Positions 1 through 10,429 of a stretch of DNA of 64,000 bases are shown here, piece by piece (position 1 is the first letter of the stretch; the number at the start of each line of letters is the position of its first letter). The notes below the pieces were generated by a model. It did not search any database. It saw only the letters and a program-made list of their open reading frames with translations, and had not been told where the DNA came from. A program made the position numbers and the translations under genes. This DNA comes from Progne subis subis (lineage: Eukaryota > Chordata > Aves > Passeriformes > Hirundinidae). The stretch covers positions 1-64,000 of the forward strand of contig JAKJHU010001410.1 of the NCBI GenBank assembly GCA_022316685.1, given 5' to 3'.

Positions 1-68
1 GTGTGTCAGTCCCTGTGCTGTCCTGTACTCACACCAGTATCATTGTGCTCTGTGCTCCCTTTTCTCAG

Positions 69-177
69 TTTACGTTACGCCTGGAGGATGAGCACGGAGC
101 GTTCTTCCTGAAAGGCAGGCGCTCCACACTCGAGAGATTCCACACTGAAGATGTGGAAGAGGACTCTGCTGAAAATG
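69..177 (+). CDS. HYDIN: HYDIN-like exon A1
   Basis: Acceptor tttctcag and donor g|gtaaat bound 109 nt that read FTLRLEDEHGAFFLKGRR and onward, ending after one base of a codon. The next exon supplies the two missing bases, so the phase agrees. It resembles the HYDIN stretch just before the VGEG motif. Confidence 0.7.
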
Positions 178-764
178 GTAAATTCATTAACCATGAAGTG
201 TGATCATGCACAGAGGGAAAATGTGTGCCCTGCTCTTGGCTTCTCTGAGCAGCAGCCAGATGTTAGACACAGTTTCTTTCCTTGGGCTCTCTGTCCCCAG
301 GCTTTTCTTGACTTTTGCAGGGTTTCCTCCTAGCAAGTTGTAGGAAGTTCTTCTGCTCTTCTAGACATGGTGGGTTGAGTTGTGGGGGACTGTCACTACC
401 TCAGTGGATCCTCTGAGGTATTTACTGCATGTGGGAAGGCACCAGCGTGAATGCACGCAGCCCTTGAGCGCGCAGACAGCCAGCAGAAGCCGAAAGCACT
501 CTTTGGCTCAGCTTTCCATATAGCTGGAGCTGGCTGGAAGCAGATGGAATGAGGGCTGGGCATCAGCCTGAGGTTAAGCTGCTTAAGTGGAGATGTGTCT
601 GGAGGTGGCAGCTTTGTTAACATAGGAAAAGGGTCTGGAACCACTGGGGGTAGAACGTGTGCTTAGAAGGCAGCTGGCTTCAACCTCTTATTCCTCATAT
701 AGCCTATGGAAGTGTTTCCTCTGTACTGCTGGATCATTTAACTCTGATTTCCATTGCTGTGCAG

Positions 765-1009
765 AGAGCAAGCCCATAAAGCCTTTCCTGCTTCTCCACC
801 ATGGGCAATCGACAGAGTTTGATGTCTTTTTCAAACCCACCCTGCTCAATGTCTGGAAGGGAAGATTCATGTGTTAGTGGGGAACAAACACTCAAAAAAG
901 ACCCAAATAGAGCTGGTGGGTGAAGGCCACAAGGATGAATTCACCCTTGATGGACTAGAGGAGGAGGACAGGAATGCTAGGAGCAGTCTGGGGAAAGGCA
1001 TCATTGATG
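765..1009 (+). CDS. HYDIN: HYDIN-like exon A2, frameshifted
   Basis: The exon is bounded by tgtgcag and g|gtaaga. It reads ...TEFDVFFKPTL, then after a one-base loss near 843 it continues in another frame as GKIHVLVGNKHSKKTQIELVG and VGEGHKDEFTLDGLEEE, a hallmark HYDIN stretch. Restoring one base makes the exon phase match both neighbours, which supports a true 1-nt deletion relative to the ancestor or an assembly indel. Confidence 0.75.
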
Positions 1010-1352
1010 GTAAGAGAGGAGAGGCTGCCAAGGTGGAGCAAGGAAGAGGAAGATGTCTGATCATGTGTGTCCTCCCTCTAGCCAGGCCTGGGCTGTCACC
1101 AGCTGGACTTGGTGGCCTGTGGGGTGGCAGCCATGCATGCAGAGCAGTGTGTGCTGTGCTGCATGTCGCTGGCTTAGGGGTGTGTCAGGGTGTTTCCCTG
1201 AAAGTGGTGGGATGAGGAACTGCCGGGGAACTCCCTCCCAGAGAGAGGAAGGCTTGGAGCAAGGAAGCATTGAACATACAGGTGTCTGTGCACACGAGGG
1301 GGGCGGGTGAAACTGCCTGCATGCTGAGATCCCTTGCTCTTCTCCTTAACAG

Positions 1353-1493
1353 CTGTCAGGGTGAATCACATCCAGTTTGGGGCTGTCCTGTCGGAGAGCC
1401 CTGCCACAGGACCTTCACCATCACCAACCACACCTGTGTGAAGGTCATGCGCTTTGAGTGGGAGGCAAACGCCCCATTGCAGTTCTCCCCAAG
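1353..1493 (+). CDS. HYDIN: HYDIN-like exon A3, two frame breaks
   Basis: The acceptor is taacag and the donor aag|gtgagc. It reads AVRVNHIQFG, shifts frame by one base near 1381, then reads CPVGEPCHRTFTITNH and MRFEWEA. A second missing base in the C-run near 1487 is needed for the exon to join the next one in phase. The order HIQFG, TITNH, FEWE is typical of one HYDIN MSP/ASH domain. Confidence 0.75.
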
Positions 1494-1823
1494 GTGAGCG
1501 TGGACTGCTCTGCCTTTCCCCATTGCTCAAGCCCTGCCCTGGTGTTCTTGGGAGCTGGCAGGGAATCCTCACATAACCAGTGATAGCCCATTCCAGTGCC
1601 ACATAGGAGATACAGCCCCTGGCTTGGCTGGGCCAAGGCTGCCCTTCATGTCATGGGAGGTGGCACCTTCTGTTCGTACTTTTGTCTATCAAACTTCACA
1701 TAAATCCACACTGAGGTGCAGATTCCTGGCGCAGCTGCTCGCCACATCAGTCCCTTTTGCTGTCAGTCCTGCCCTTGGCAGTGCTTCCAGCTCAGTCTTG
1801 ACTCCCTGATTCTCTCCCCCTAG

Positions 1824-2053
1824 GTGGGACATCTCCATCCCGACTGTGCCAAGGGCATCACAGAAATGACAGTGACCTTGAAATCAGATGTCCCAGCCAC
1901 CCTCAGGAGGCACCCTGTGAAATGTAAGGTGATCAAGATCAACTTTGAGCAGCCACAAGAGAAGGTTCAGGACTGGGATGACCAAATGTGCATTGGCACA
2001 TGGAAGGATCCCCCACCAGGAAAGACTCAGCAGCCCACTGGTTAAAACAGAAG
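1824..2053 (+). CDS. HYDIN: HYDIN-like exon A4, frameshift at a C-run
   Basis: Acceptor ccccctag, donor aag|gtaaga. It reads VGHLHPDCAKGITEMTVTLK, then KCKVIKINF and DWDDQMC. A run of five C at 2010-2014 throws the reading frame, and the expected lysine-rich ending appears in another frame. The 230-nt length fits phase 0 at both ends if two bases are extra or one is missing. Confidence 0.75.
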
Positions 2054-2197
2054 GTAAGAAGCAAAATGGCAAAAAAGCCACCCCAGCTTTTACAAAAAGA
2101 ATCAGCATAGCACCATCACTGCTGGCTGAGAAGCTCCTGCTTCCTCTGGACATTGGACAGCCTTTCTGAAAAAGCCTGTCTCTGAGGCTTTTGCTGG

Positions 2198-2268
2198 GTT
2201 TTTTTGTTTGTTTGTTTGTTTTTGTTGTTGTTGTTGTTGTTGTTGTTTGTTTGTTTTTTTGTTTTTTC
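2198..2268 (+). repeat. (TTTG)n/(GTT)n microsatellite
   Basis: Mixed TTTG and GTT repeats lie directly upstream of the next exon and occupy the position of its polypyrimidine tract. They probably expanded from a pyrimidine tract at the acceptor. Confidence 0.9.
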
Positions 2269-2275
2269 CTTTAAG

Positions 2276-2386
2276 ACGCTTCCCTCTAAGTTCCAGAGGG
2301 AGAAGTTTCTCAATGAAAAGAATCAAGCCAGTACTGGGGGTAGTATTCTGCCCAGAATTCCAGACATGAGTGACACTAGTCAAAAG
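2276..2386 (+). CDS. HYDIN: HYDIN-like exon B1, N-terminal leader, first of a duplicated pair
   Basis: Acceptor tcctttaag, donor caaaag|gtatcc, 111 nt (37 codons), phase 0 at both ends. It reads TLPSKFQREKFLNEKNQ and onward. The exon and its flanking intron resemble exon B2 about 570 bp downstream, so it looks like a tandem exon duplication. Confidence 0.6.
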
Positions 2387-2843
2387 GTATCCTTTTCCTG
2401 CTCTTTTCCTTTCTGTTTGATGTGAAGTTTGAAGAGGGTGTGTGCTTGTGGCAGGCTTGCCTCCAGCAAAATACCTCGGTTCCCAGATCCTCTTGTCATT
2501 GCAGGCTGCTGCTAGTGGTGGACTTGGAGTCCCGATCTGCACTAAGCCAACACAACTAACCTCTGCTGAAGCTGCTGGGGTTTGCTGGAGTGTAGCTGCC
2601 ATTGCTAAAACAATGGGGGGAAGGCTGGGGAAGCTACTGGGACACAGCCATGTAGTTGGAGTATATGTATTGCACTCTGTATTATTAATTTACTGATGCT
2701 AAGTTTTTCAGCAGGTAACTTCTAGGGCTTTCAGAACAGTCCTAATGGCTGTGATCACAAATTATTCATCAGTAGCAGTGAACAAGAGAAGCCTCTATGA
2801 ACAAAGGCATTTCCAGGCTCTTGCTGGTTTTTTTGCCTTTCAG

Positions 2844-2969
2844 CTGACTCCCTCTGCCTTCCAGAAGGAGATGTCTCTCACCACCAAGCAGAGGCTGGCC
2901 AGAGCTAAGAAGCTGACTCTGCCTCAGATTGCCCAGCCTCAAGCCAAACATGAGACCTCCCATCACAAG
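2844..2969 (+). CDS. HYDIN: HYDIN-like exon B2, N-terminal leader
   Basis: Acceptor gcctttcag, donor cacaag|gtagcc, 126 nt (42 codons), phase 0 at both ends. It reads LTPSAFQKEMSLTTKQRLAR and ends KHETSHHK. The DLTP-like basic leader precedes the first HYDIN MSP repeat in other vertebrates. Because the exon is symmetric, including or skipping either member of the pair keeps the frame. Confidence 0.65.
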
Positions 2970-3221
2970 GTAGCCTTTCCCTGCCCTTGCCGTTTGATGT
3001 GATATTTGAGGAGGGTGCCAAAAGAGCAGCTTGGCTTGAGCCTGCTCAGTGTGGTCCAGGAGCGTTTGACCAGCCCAGGGAAGATGTGGAAGAGCCACTG
3101 ATTGCCCGGTGTGAGCTGGGCAGATGTACTCCCCCAGAGTCTGTACTTCACTGAGGATCAGTGCAGAATCTTCCTGCCAGCAGCTGAACCTCTCCCTGCC
3201 CTCTCTTGCCTCTCCTTGCAG

Positions 3222-3341
3222 TCCTCAGCAACTGACCCAGAGCAGAGCTCATTTCAGCCCTGCCCACCAGAGGTGGTGTTTCAGAACTACAGCCCTGGTC
3301 AGGTCTGTGAAATACCAGTGCTTCTGAGGAACAGGGACAAG
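3222..3341 (+). CDS. HYDIN: HYDIN-like exon B3
   Basis: Acceptor ctccttgcag, donor acaag|gtgagt, 120 nt, open. It reads ...PPEVVFQNYSPGQVCEIPVL, the opening strand of the first N-terminal MSP-like domain of HYDIN. Confidence 0.8.
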
Positions 3342-3474
3342 GTGAGTGCTGGGATGTGGAGGTTTAACACTGTGCTGGAAGAGGAGAGTGGAGAAGAGTG
3401 GTTAAGGATGGCACCAGGGCATGTCCACCTGTCTCCACAAGTGGCAAAACCATCATTCCATGACTTCCCCACAG

Positions 3475-3609
3475 GTTCCTCGTCTGCTGAAGGTCACTCT
3501 GGAGAGTTTACCTTATTTCAAGTTGGTGGGCCCCAATGATGTGTACCGCAAGGTGCCACCAGGCCTCTACACCACGGTCCGCATCCTCTTCAGCCCTGCA
3601 GAGAACAAG
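3475..3609 (+). CDS. HYDIN: HYDIN-like exon B4
   Basis: Acceptor ccccacag, donor aacaag|gtgagt, 135 nt, open in phase 0. It reads VPRLLKVTLESLPYFKLVGP and ends TTVRILFSPAENK, the expected continuation of the first MSP domain. Confidence 0.82.
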
Positions 3610-3811
3610 GTGAGTCTGCACGTCCCGAGAGATTGGTGTCTTCAGTGCAAAGTGAGCCTGCAAGGCTGCATTCAGGGCATCTGGCCTGGGTTTCGAGGAC
3701 CTCTGCTGGTTTCAATGGAGTTGCACTGGATCTAGAACTGGGAGATACTCTTAGGCCATGCTGAAGACGGGGATAAATGCCCTGAGCTGAGACCGTTCCT
3801 TTTCCTGGCAG

Positions 3812-4011
3812 GATTATTTCCACAAGCTGGTCTGCATCACTAAAAGGGAAGAGTTCATTGTGCCAGTTCAGGCCATTGCTGCCCGAGCCATCCTGGACTT
3901 CCCTGACCAGCTGGACTTCTCGGAGTGTCCGGTCAAGTGCAGCACCCAGAAGACTCTGCTGGTTCGCAACATCGGTAACCGGACAGCTCGTTACCAGCTG
4001 AGCACCCAGAG
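3812..4011 (+). CDS. HYDIN: HYDIN-like exon B5
   Basis: Acceptor ttcctggcag, donor cagag|gtgagg, 200 nt, open. It reads DYFHKLVCITKREEFIVPVQ, ARAILDFPDQLDFSECPVK and TQKTLLVRNIGN. This is one of the most conserved stretches of the HYDIN N-terminus. Confidence 0.88.
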
Positions 4012-5137
4012 GTGAGGCGGCTCATCTGTGCTTGTGCAAAACACCTTTGGGTGATAACAGAGTTGGGAAAGAGCAACAAAAGGATCCAGAGCATCAGAAC
4101 TGCTGCCCTGCAGCCCTGGCTGGAAATGGGCAGGACCTGTGGGGTTTGCTGTTGCTTCTCATCTTTTAAGTGGGATGCAGCCTTAGAGCTTTCTCCATCC
4201 CAGATTGACTGGAGGGTGCTGGACATGTTAGTAGATGGTTTGCACCCTCCTGAACACAAGCAGCTCCTGAAATGGTTACTTGCCACCGTCAAATAAACCC
4301 ATTCTCTGGGAGGCAACAGGCATGTGGCTTTCCAGAGGTGCTCTCACGAGATGCCCCATGTGACCTGTGTTGTGGACAGCCTGTGCTTTAACCTAACAGA
4401 CTGATTCATTAGAATAATTAATGCTGTTTGACTTCAGCTGTTCCACCATCACTAAAAAATTATATATGTTAAGATTGGATGATATTTGGGTTTCTTCCTG
4501 CAGTAGGTGCTAGTGGACTGAGGAGGCAATTCAATTAGCAGTAATTTTTCTGTCTTCCTTGGAGGGGAAGGTAGCTTTTAATGAGATTGATTCTCCCCAA
4601 ATCAAAAAACTTCGTAACGGCAGCTAAGGCACCAGTGGCAAAAGAACAGTTGGCTGTAGCAGTTAACCGTACCGTGGGACTTGAAGTAGATTGCAGCCTC
4701 CTTGCACACAGCATTAGCAAAAGTGCAGGTGAATGGTGCTTTGAGAGCCTTGGTCACTAAATTGCTAGCTTTGCTCACTTGTCAGCTCTGTCTCTAAATT
4801 ACGTCAGGAATGCTGGTCCTTGTGGCCATAACTTTAGCCCAGCTCTGTCAATAAGGGGAGCTGATGCCTGATGAAAGTAAGCAAGATGCCAATGACCCTT
4901 GAGCTCATTGCAGAGAGCTAGATGCAGAGTATGAGGTCATTTTATCCCACAGGATCTTGTGAGGGCTGGATCTCCTGACACTAGAGTCAGTAGCTGTTTC
5001 TGATTCTGTCTGTTCTGCCTTCCTCTGACTGTGGTTGGTTTGCTCTTTGCTTACAAAGTGAGCAGAAGTGAACTGGACTGCAAAAGGGATAACATCCCCA
5101 AATCTCCTCCAAGAGTCCTGCTGTCTCTGTGTTGCAG
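4012..5137 (+). other. HYDIN-like intron, no other feature seen
   Basis: An intron between exons B5 and B6. The sequence is ordinary, with an AT-rich stretch near 4440-4490 and no recognisable repeat or RNA gene. Confidence 0.6.
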
Positions 5138-5263
5138 CCCTTTCTCTGTCGTTCCGGCCATGGGAGCTCTGGACATCGGCGACCGCCGTGCAGGTGACAG
5201 TGGGATATGAGCCACTGAAGACCGGTGACTGTTCCACCTCCCTTGTCGTGCACTACGACACAG
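5138..5263 (+). CDS. HYDIN: HYDIN-like exon B6, one-base insertion
   Basis: Acceptor tgtgttgcag, donor cacag|gtgagt. It reads PFSVVPAMGALDIGD, then an extra C near 5184 shifts the frame, and the expected AVQVTVGYEPLKTGD and SLVVHYDTG follow in the next frame. Without that base, the phases of exons B5 to B8 all close exactly. Confidence 0.8.
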
Positions 5264-5835
5264 GTGAGTGCTGGACACTGCACAGGGCACTCTGTGCATC
5301 CCTCAGAGCAGAGCCCTTTCTAAGCAGAAAGGCTGATGTGGCCATGGCTTTAACGAGGGAGATGATGATTGATCATAGTGCTCATTTGGTAGTCATCTAG
5401 TTTGTAGTCATGTAGTTTGTCATCTTGATCCTTGTAGAGCTCCATATAAATGCCATTTCTAGAGAGCATGTCTGATGATTGTGTGTCCCATTTCACCTGG
5501 GAAACACTCACCTGCAACAGGAATGGTGAGCTTGGCACTGACGTCTGAGCCAAGATGAATCCCAGGAGTTGGCTGGGAATAATGGAGGTTTGAAGGCCCT
5601 GGACATGAGGGAGCCTTTGGTCGGGGTCTGTTCTAGAAGTGAAATGCTGGCAGGTTGTCCAGGACATCCTCATGCTGTGCACAGTGCAGCTCTCCGGTTG
5701 TGATAAATGTACCGATCCCCAGAACTGCTCATTCAGCTAAAAGCTGTGACACTTTGTTCTGTTCCCGTGGTTTGCTCTGTTCCTTGTGCTTCCATCAGCC
5801 AGTGAGCGGAGCAAAGACTCTCCTTTGCTTTGCAG

Positions 5836-6034
5836 GGGAAGACACCCACACAAGCCTTCATGGGAGAGCTGTGGATGTCGCCGTTGGGCTGGGCAGGAAC
5901 AGTGTGACATTTGGGGAGACCTACATCATGCTGTCAAAGAGCACAACTGTGCGCATCCACAACCTGAGCGATATCACAGCCCGCTTCCAGTGGAAGGCTC
6001 TTGATACTCAGGGAGAGGAGGAGCTGAAGCTGGG
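5836..6034 (+). CDS. HYDIN: HYDIN-like exon B7
   Basis: Acceptor ctttgcag, donor ctggg|gtaggt, 199 nt, open. It reads GEDTHTSLHGRAVDVAVGLG, FGETYIMLSKSTTVRIHNLS and ITARFQWKA, the HYDIN domain following the YDTGE motif. Confidence 0.82.
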
Positions 6035-6442
6035 GTAGGTTTGAAAGATCCATTTCAGTGACACACCTTGCCCAAGGATAAACTAATGGATGGCTTCAGG
6101 AGATATTGGTGCTTTTGAATGGCTTAGGCTAAGTAATTCCATTCCATCTCTACCTGCCTCCCCCAAGAAGTTCTGTGTCAGGAAAAGCCTCTTGGGTTGG
6201 CTGGTGGATTCTCCTTCAACTGTGGCAGAGGCTTTGAGCCAGGAGGTTCTCTTGAGGGCTGCTGGCTTGGAAACTCTCCTGAGCTTGCGAGTGTGGAGTG
6301 TGGAGTGAACAACAAGTGATCCTCTGATCCCTTTGGGACCCATGGCTCAGGGTCAGCCCTTTGCTGAGGAGCTGCTCCTGCACTTGCACTTCTCTCTCAA
6401 ATATTAAACAAGCTGCGGGGTTTGTCTCTCCTGTGGCTGCAG

Positions 6443-6623
6443 GCGATATCACAGGCTGTGTCAGCCGGAAAAGGACAAGTTCCGTGACCTGGAGGCGTGC
6501 GGAGTGGACACCACTCACCAAGAACTCTTTTCTAAGCTCATACACAGGCTGCAGAGTGAGAAGGCAAAGGTGCAAGGAGATCCCATGCTGTTCAAAAATG
6601 ACATTTTCTCCATTGAGACAAAG
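6443..6623 (+). CDS. HYDIN: HYDIN-like exon B8, last recognised
   Basis: Acceptor ggctgcag, donor acaaag|gtaagc, 181 nt, open, ending in phase 0. It reads RYHRLCQPEKDKFRDLEACG and ends VQGDPMLFKNDIFSIETK, matching the linker and VQGDSxLFxNxxFxVE region of HYDIN. No further HYDIN exon is seen in the remaining 57 kb, so the copy is truncated or its next intron is huge. Confidence 0.78.
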
Positions 6624-6879
6624 GTAAGCAATGGCTGAGAACCTCCCTTCCCGCTTCTTTTCCTCCTCTTCCTCCTCATCCCTGAATAAGGTCACTTGAC
6701 TGATCCCTGCCTCAGCTGGCTTTGTGTGCCAAGAGAAAAGTCATTGGGATTCTGGTGAGGTCAGAGAACTGTTTGCAAAGAGTATTTCTGCCCTGAGGGC
6801 TCCTGGCAGGCAGCAGGAGCCAGACTCAGGCTTCCAACTGTCCTAGGGTAACTTTATGATGCTTGTATCCCCAATCGTC

Positions 6880-7499
6880 TGTTCTGTTTGTGCTGTATAT
6901 TGAGTCCTGTGCCTTTAAGGCTGGTTCTAAGAGCAAGGAGAAGTGCAGAGTTTGTTTTGAGAAAAACTGCCCAACTCCTCCACATTCTTCTGCGGATGAT
7001 GTGTTCGGCGGAGGCTTGGAGAGACTGCAGGACAGAGATTTTTTTTTTTGCTTTAGTTAGTTTCAGCTAGCTAGGGTAGAGAAGTTCCCTGGACTGTTTT
7101 TTTCTTTCCTTTTTCTTGGAACTGTTTAAACCTGCTCTGGACTGAAAACCCAGGGGAGCACTGGGGGCTGCACCTGCGGCCCACCGGGGCCTGGACCTCG
7201 GCATTTTCCAGCAGCGCCGGAGGGACTGGGACTGATCAGAGACTGAGAGAGAGCTGAGCTCCACCCACGGCAAGGACTTTCTCAATTTGCCATCTCACTC
7301 CAGAACGAGAGGTTTTATTGTTTCATATTATTCATTCTTTATACTTGTATGCACTTTATTTGTTTAGTAAAATATTTTTTTCCACTTTGTCCATAAGGTT
7401 TTTTTTTCGGACTGGTTGGAGGGAGGGGCCACTTAAGTTTGCTTCCCAGAGGGATCCTATACAGGAGTTTTCCCCCAAATTTGTCTCCAAACCAGAACA
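6880..7499 (+). mobile_element. Probable solo LTR, avian ERVL-like
   Basis: The 3' part has the pattern of a common passerine LTR: a TTAGTAAAATATT-type polyadenylation region, a T-rich run, then a G-rich segment and an ending in ccagaaca. The 5' boundary is placed at a TG by inspection and could be off by about 20 bp. No coding sequence and no clear target-site duplication are seen. Confidence 0.5.
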
Positions 7500-7753
7500 G
7501 CGGGGAATTTAAGCTCTGGGAAAAGCAAGCAGCCCCCCAACAACTGCCAAAACAGCCAGCAACAACTGCCGTCCCTGGATGGACCAGCAACAACTGCCAT
7601 CGCAGGGTGCAGAGAAACAAGTTTGGTTTTTAGTTAAGGAGGAATTACCCTCTCAGGACCCTAGAAATAGTTTAGAAAGGACAAGGACCTATCTGACGCT
7701 GGTTTGAGATATTGGTATCTGCTTTTGAGAAGAATGAAATTCTTAAGGTGCAA
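7500..7753 (+). other. Sequence between two LTRs
   Basis: It contains three spaced copies of caacaactgcc and no reading frame of interest. It may be ERV leader sequence belonging to the preceding LTR; this is inferred from position only. Confidence 0.25.
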
Positions 7754-8532
7754 TGTTTACAAGTTATCGAATGTTTAAATTACCTGATTGTTAGTTATCA
7801 GTTATCTGTATTATATGTTATCTGTATAAGTTACCAGTTCTATGTATTAATGTTACCTGTTTGCTGTACCCCAAACCCGGTTCTTTACCAATGTTGTACT
7901 TCCCTAGTTGCTTCCCACTTCTCAAGGCCCCAGAACCCCTTACCTTATCCTGAGTTAACCCCCCGCTGCTCCCCTAGTAGCCGAAGCCACCACAGCCTCG
8001 CCTGCTGCTCCCCATCTGCCCCTCATGACATCGACGCCGCCCGCTTTTTCCTCAGCTCCTCCCCGCCTGCCTGTCAACTCAGAGGCCCCGCGCACTCTCG
8101 CCTGCTCCTGGCCAACACCGCCCATTATGGAAATCAGGCAGGACGGAAGTGTGGTGGACACCAACGGCCCCTAAGAACAACGAGCCAGCGTGCATTTTGG
8201 AAAATGAAAGGCAGTGTCAGGTGAGGAAAGAGCTCAAGTATCTGCTAACACCTTCCAGCTATTTTCCAGAATCTCGTCATAATCTAAGAGACCCTCGCTG
8301 AGAGACACCCCCTGGACCTGAGGAGCCTGGAACTGAGACCTAGGGGACTCCCGTGAGGCAAGGCTCCCGACTCTGTGGTTGCACAGCAAAAACGTCAAGG
8401 ATTTTCCTCCTCGGCGGTGCCCATTAGGAGCAGCGGTGGCGTAGGCATCCCTGAGCCTTCCCTCCAAAAAGAGCTGAAAATAAAGGCATTAAAGGAGTTA
8501 AACCGATCTCCTGCCCTGATTTATTTCTAACA
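7754..8532 (+). mobile_element. Probable solo LTR of a second family
   Basis: A TG...CA bounded stretch of about 780 bp with an AATAAA at 8479-8484 about 50 bp before the end, which fits an R-U5 arrangement. Its 5' half is AT-rich with short direct repeats of ttatctgta/ttaccag type. Its 3' end abuts exactly the point where homology between the two zinc-finger loci begins. Confidence 0.5.
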
Positions 8533-9112
8533 CTGGAGCTGCCTCTGCCCGGCTCAGGGGCTGCATTGTCAGCTCAGAGGCACCTGGGGATTGCCCGGTA
8601 CCAGCAGGGCTGGGAGGGAAACGTGGGAATGGGGGAGCAGAAATGAACAGGAGGAGAGCTGGGGGTGTTCCAGAAGCCTGGAGATGTTGGGAGCATGTAC
8701 AAGGGGTCCTATGGATACCCCAGGACACAGAAAGAGGGACACCAGACAGTGCTGACCCATGGGACGCCTGTGATGCCAAACCGGTGATCCCAGAGAAGAG
8801 GAACTTCCTGGATTCCCTGGAGGCACAGCAGCCAGAGAGGGGGAACAACAATACAAAGGTGATTTGCAGCAACCCAGACAGGGGGGCCTCTAGGACCCCA
8901 AAGTGGAGGGACCAGTGAGGAAAAACTCATGGCTGGGTGTTTTTTGCTGAATCTTGGTCATTAGTGTATTTTGATGGATTGAATCTTGGTGTTTTGGAGG
9001 TTTCTATGAGCACCAGATGCCCGGTGACTTCTAGAGAATGGACTTGGGCAGGAGGGATCCCCTAACCCCTAACCCCTAATGTGCCCATACATTGTATTTT
9101 TCCCCAAACCAG
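8533..9112 (+). repeat. Upstream flank shared by the two zinc-finger loci
   Basis: This matches about 26440-27003 closely, with long identical stretches around ggggctgcattgtcagc and the ggtaccagcagggctggg motif. The upstream CpG-rich part of the second locus is missing here and replaced by the LTR. Confidence 0.75.
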
Positions 9113-10202
<1,090 letters not shown>

Positions 10203-10411
10203 GGGAGGCCCTGTGAGTGCTCTGACTGTGGGAAGAGCTTCCTGCACTGCTCCAACTCCATCCCCATCAGAGGACACCGTTGGGAAGAGACCTGGTTACC
10301 CACAGTCCCCATGATCCACATTGGAAGGGACTGGTGGTTCTTTTATTTTGTTATAATTATCTTTTGATTCAGCTTCATCCCTTTAAAACACACTAAAATG
10401 TGGTAAAAATC

Positions 10412-10417
10412 AATAAA
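10412..10417 (+). promoter_or_regulatory. Poly(A) signal of zinc-finger copy 1
   Basis: An AATAAA about 210 bp after the last finger stop, in AT-rich sequence, is a plausible polyadenylation signal for the ancestral transcript. Confidence 0.5.
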
Positions 10418-10429
10418 TTTATCAGAGGC

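Larger units (their letters stand above)
69..2053 (+). pseudogene. HYDIN: HYDIN-like segment A: four exons from the distal part of HYDIN
   Basis: HYDIN is a very large, ASH/MSP-domain-rich protein of the axonemal central-pair apparatus in motile cilia. Four exons with AG/GT borders read in order as HYDIN-type sequence. Visible landmarks are VGEGHKDEFTLDG, then VNHIQFG, then TFTITNH, then VGHLHPDCAK and DWDDQ. From memory of the human protein (about 5,100 residues), this block belongs well past residue 3,000. At least four frame breaks are visible, near 843, 1381, 1487 and 2010, so this copy is probably dead unless the breaks are assembly indels. It is followed at once by exons of the HYDIN N-terminus, the reverse of the normal gene order. 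The family assignment is strong; the exact residue range is inferred. Confidence 0.8.
2276..6623 (+). pseudogene. HYDIN: HYDIN-like segment B: N-terminal exons
   Basis: Eight exons encode the start of HYDIN in order: a basic leader (present as two related exons), VVFQNYSPGQVCEIPVLLRN, PRLLKVTLES, the DYFHKLVCITKREEFIVP stretch, ARAILDFPDQLDF, STQKTLLVRNIGN, a VTVGYEPL...YDTGE stretch and the SVTFGETYIML...IHNLSDITARFQWK segment. From memory these match about the first 420 residues of the human protein. All phases close if one extra C near 5184 is removed; the other seven exons are open. No start exon with a convincing ATG and no later HYDIN exon is visible. This segment is far better preserved than segment A, with one break in about 1.2 kb of coding sequence. 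It could still be a live gene with an assembly indel, or a young pseudogene. Confidence 0.8.

Noticed and set aside
9057..9080. cccctaacccctaacccc, telomere-like
   Set aside because: Only about three imperfect units; vertebrate telomere repeats are (TTAGGG)n and the unit here has an extra C. Too short to call an interstitial telomere.
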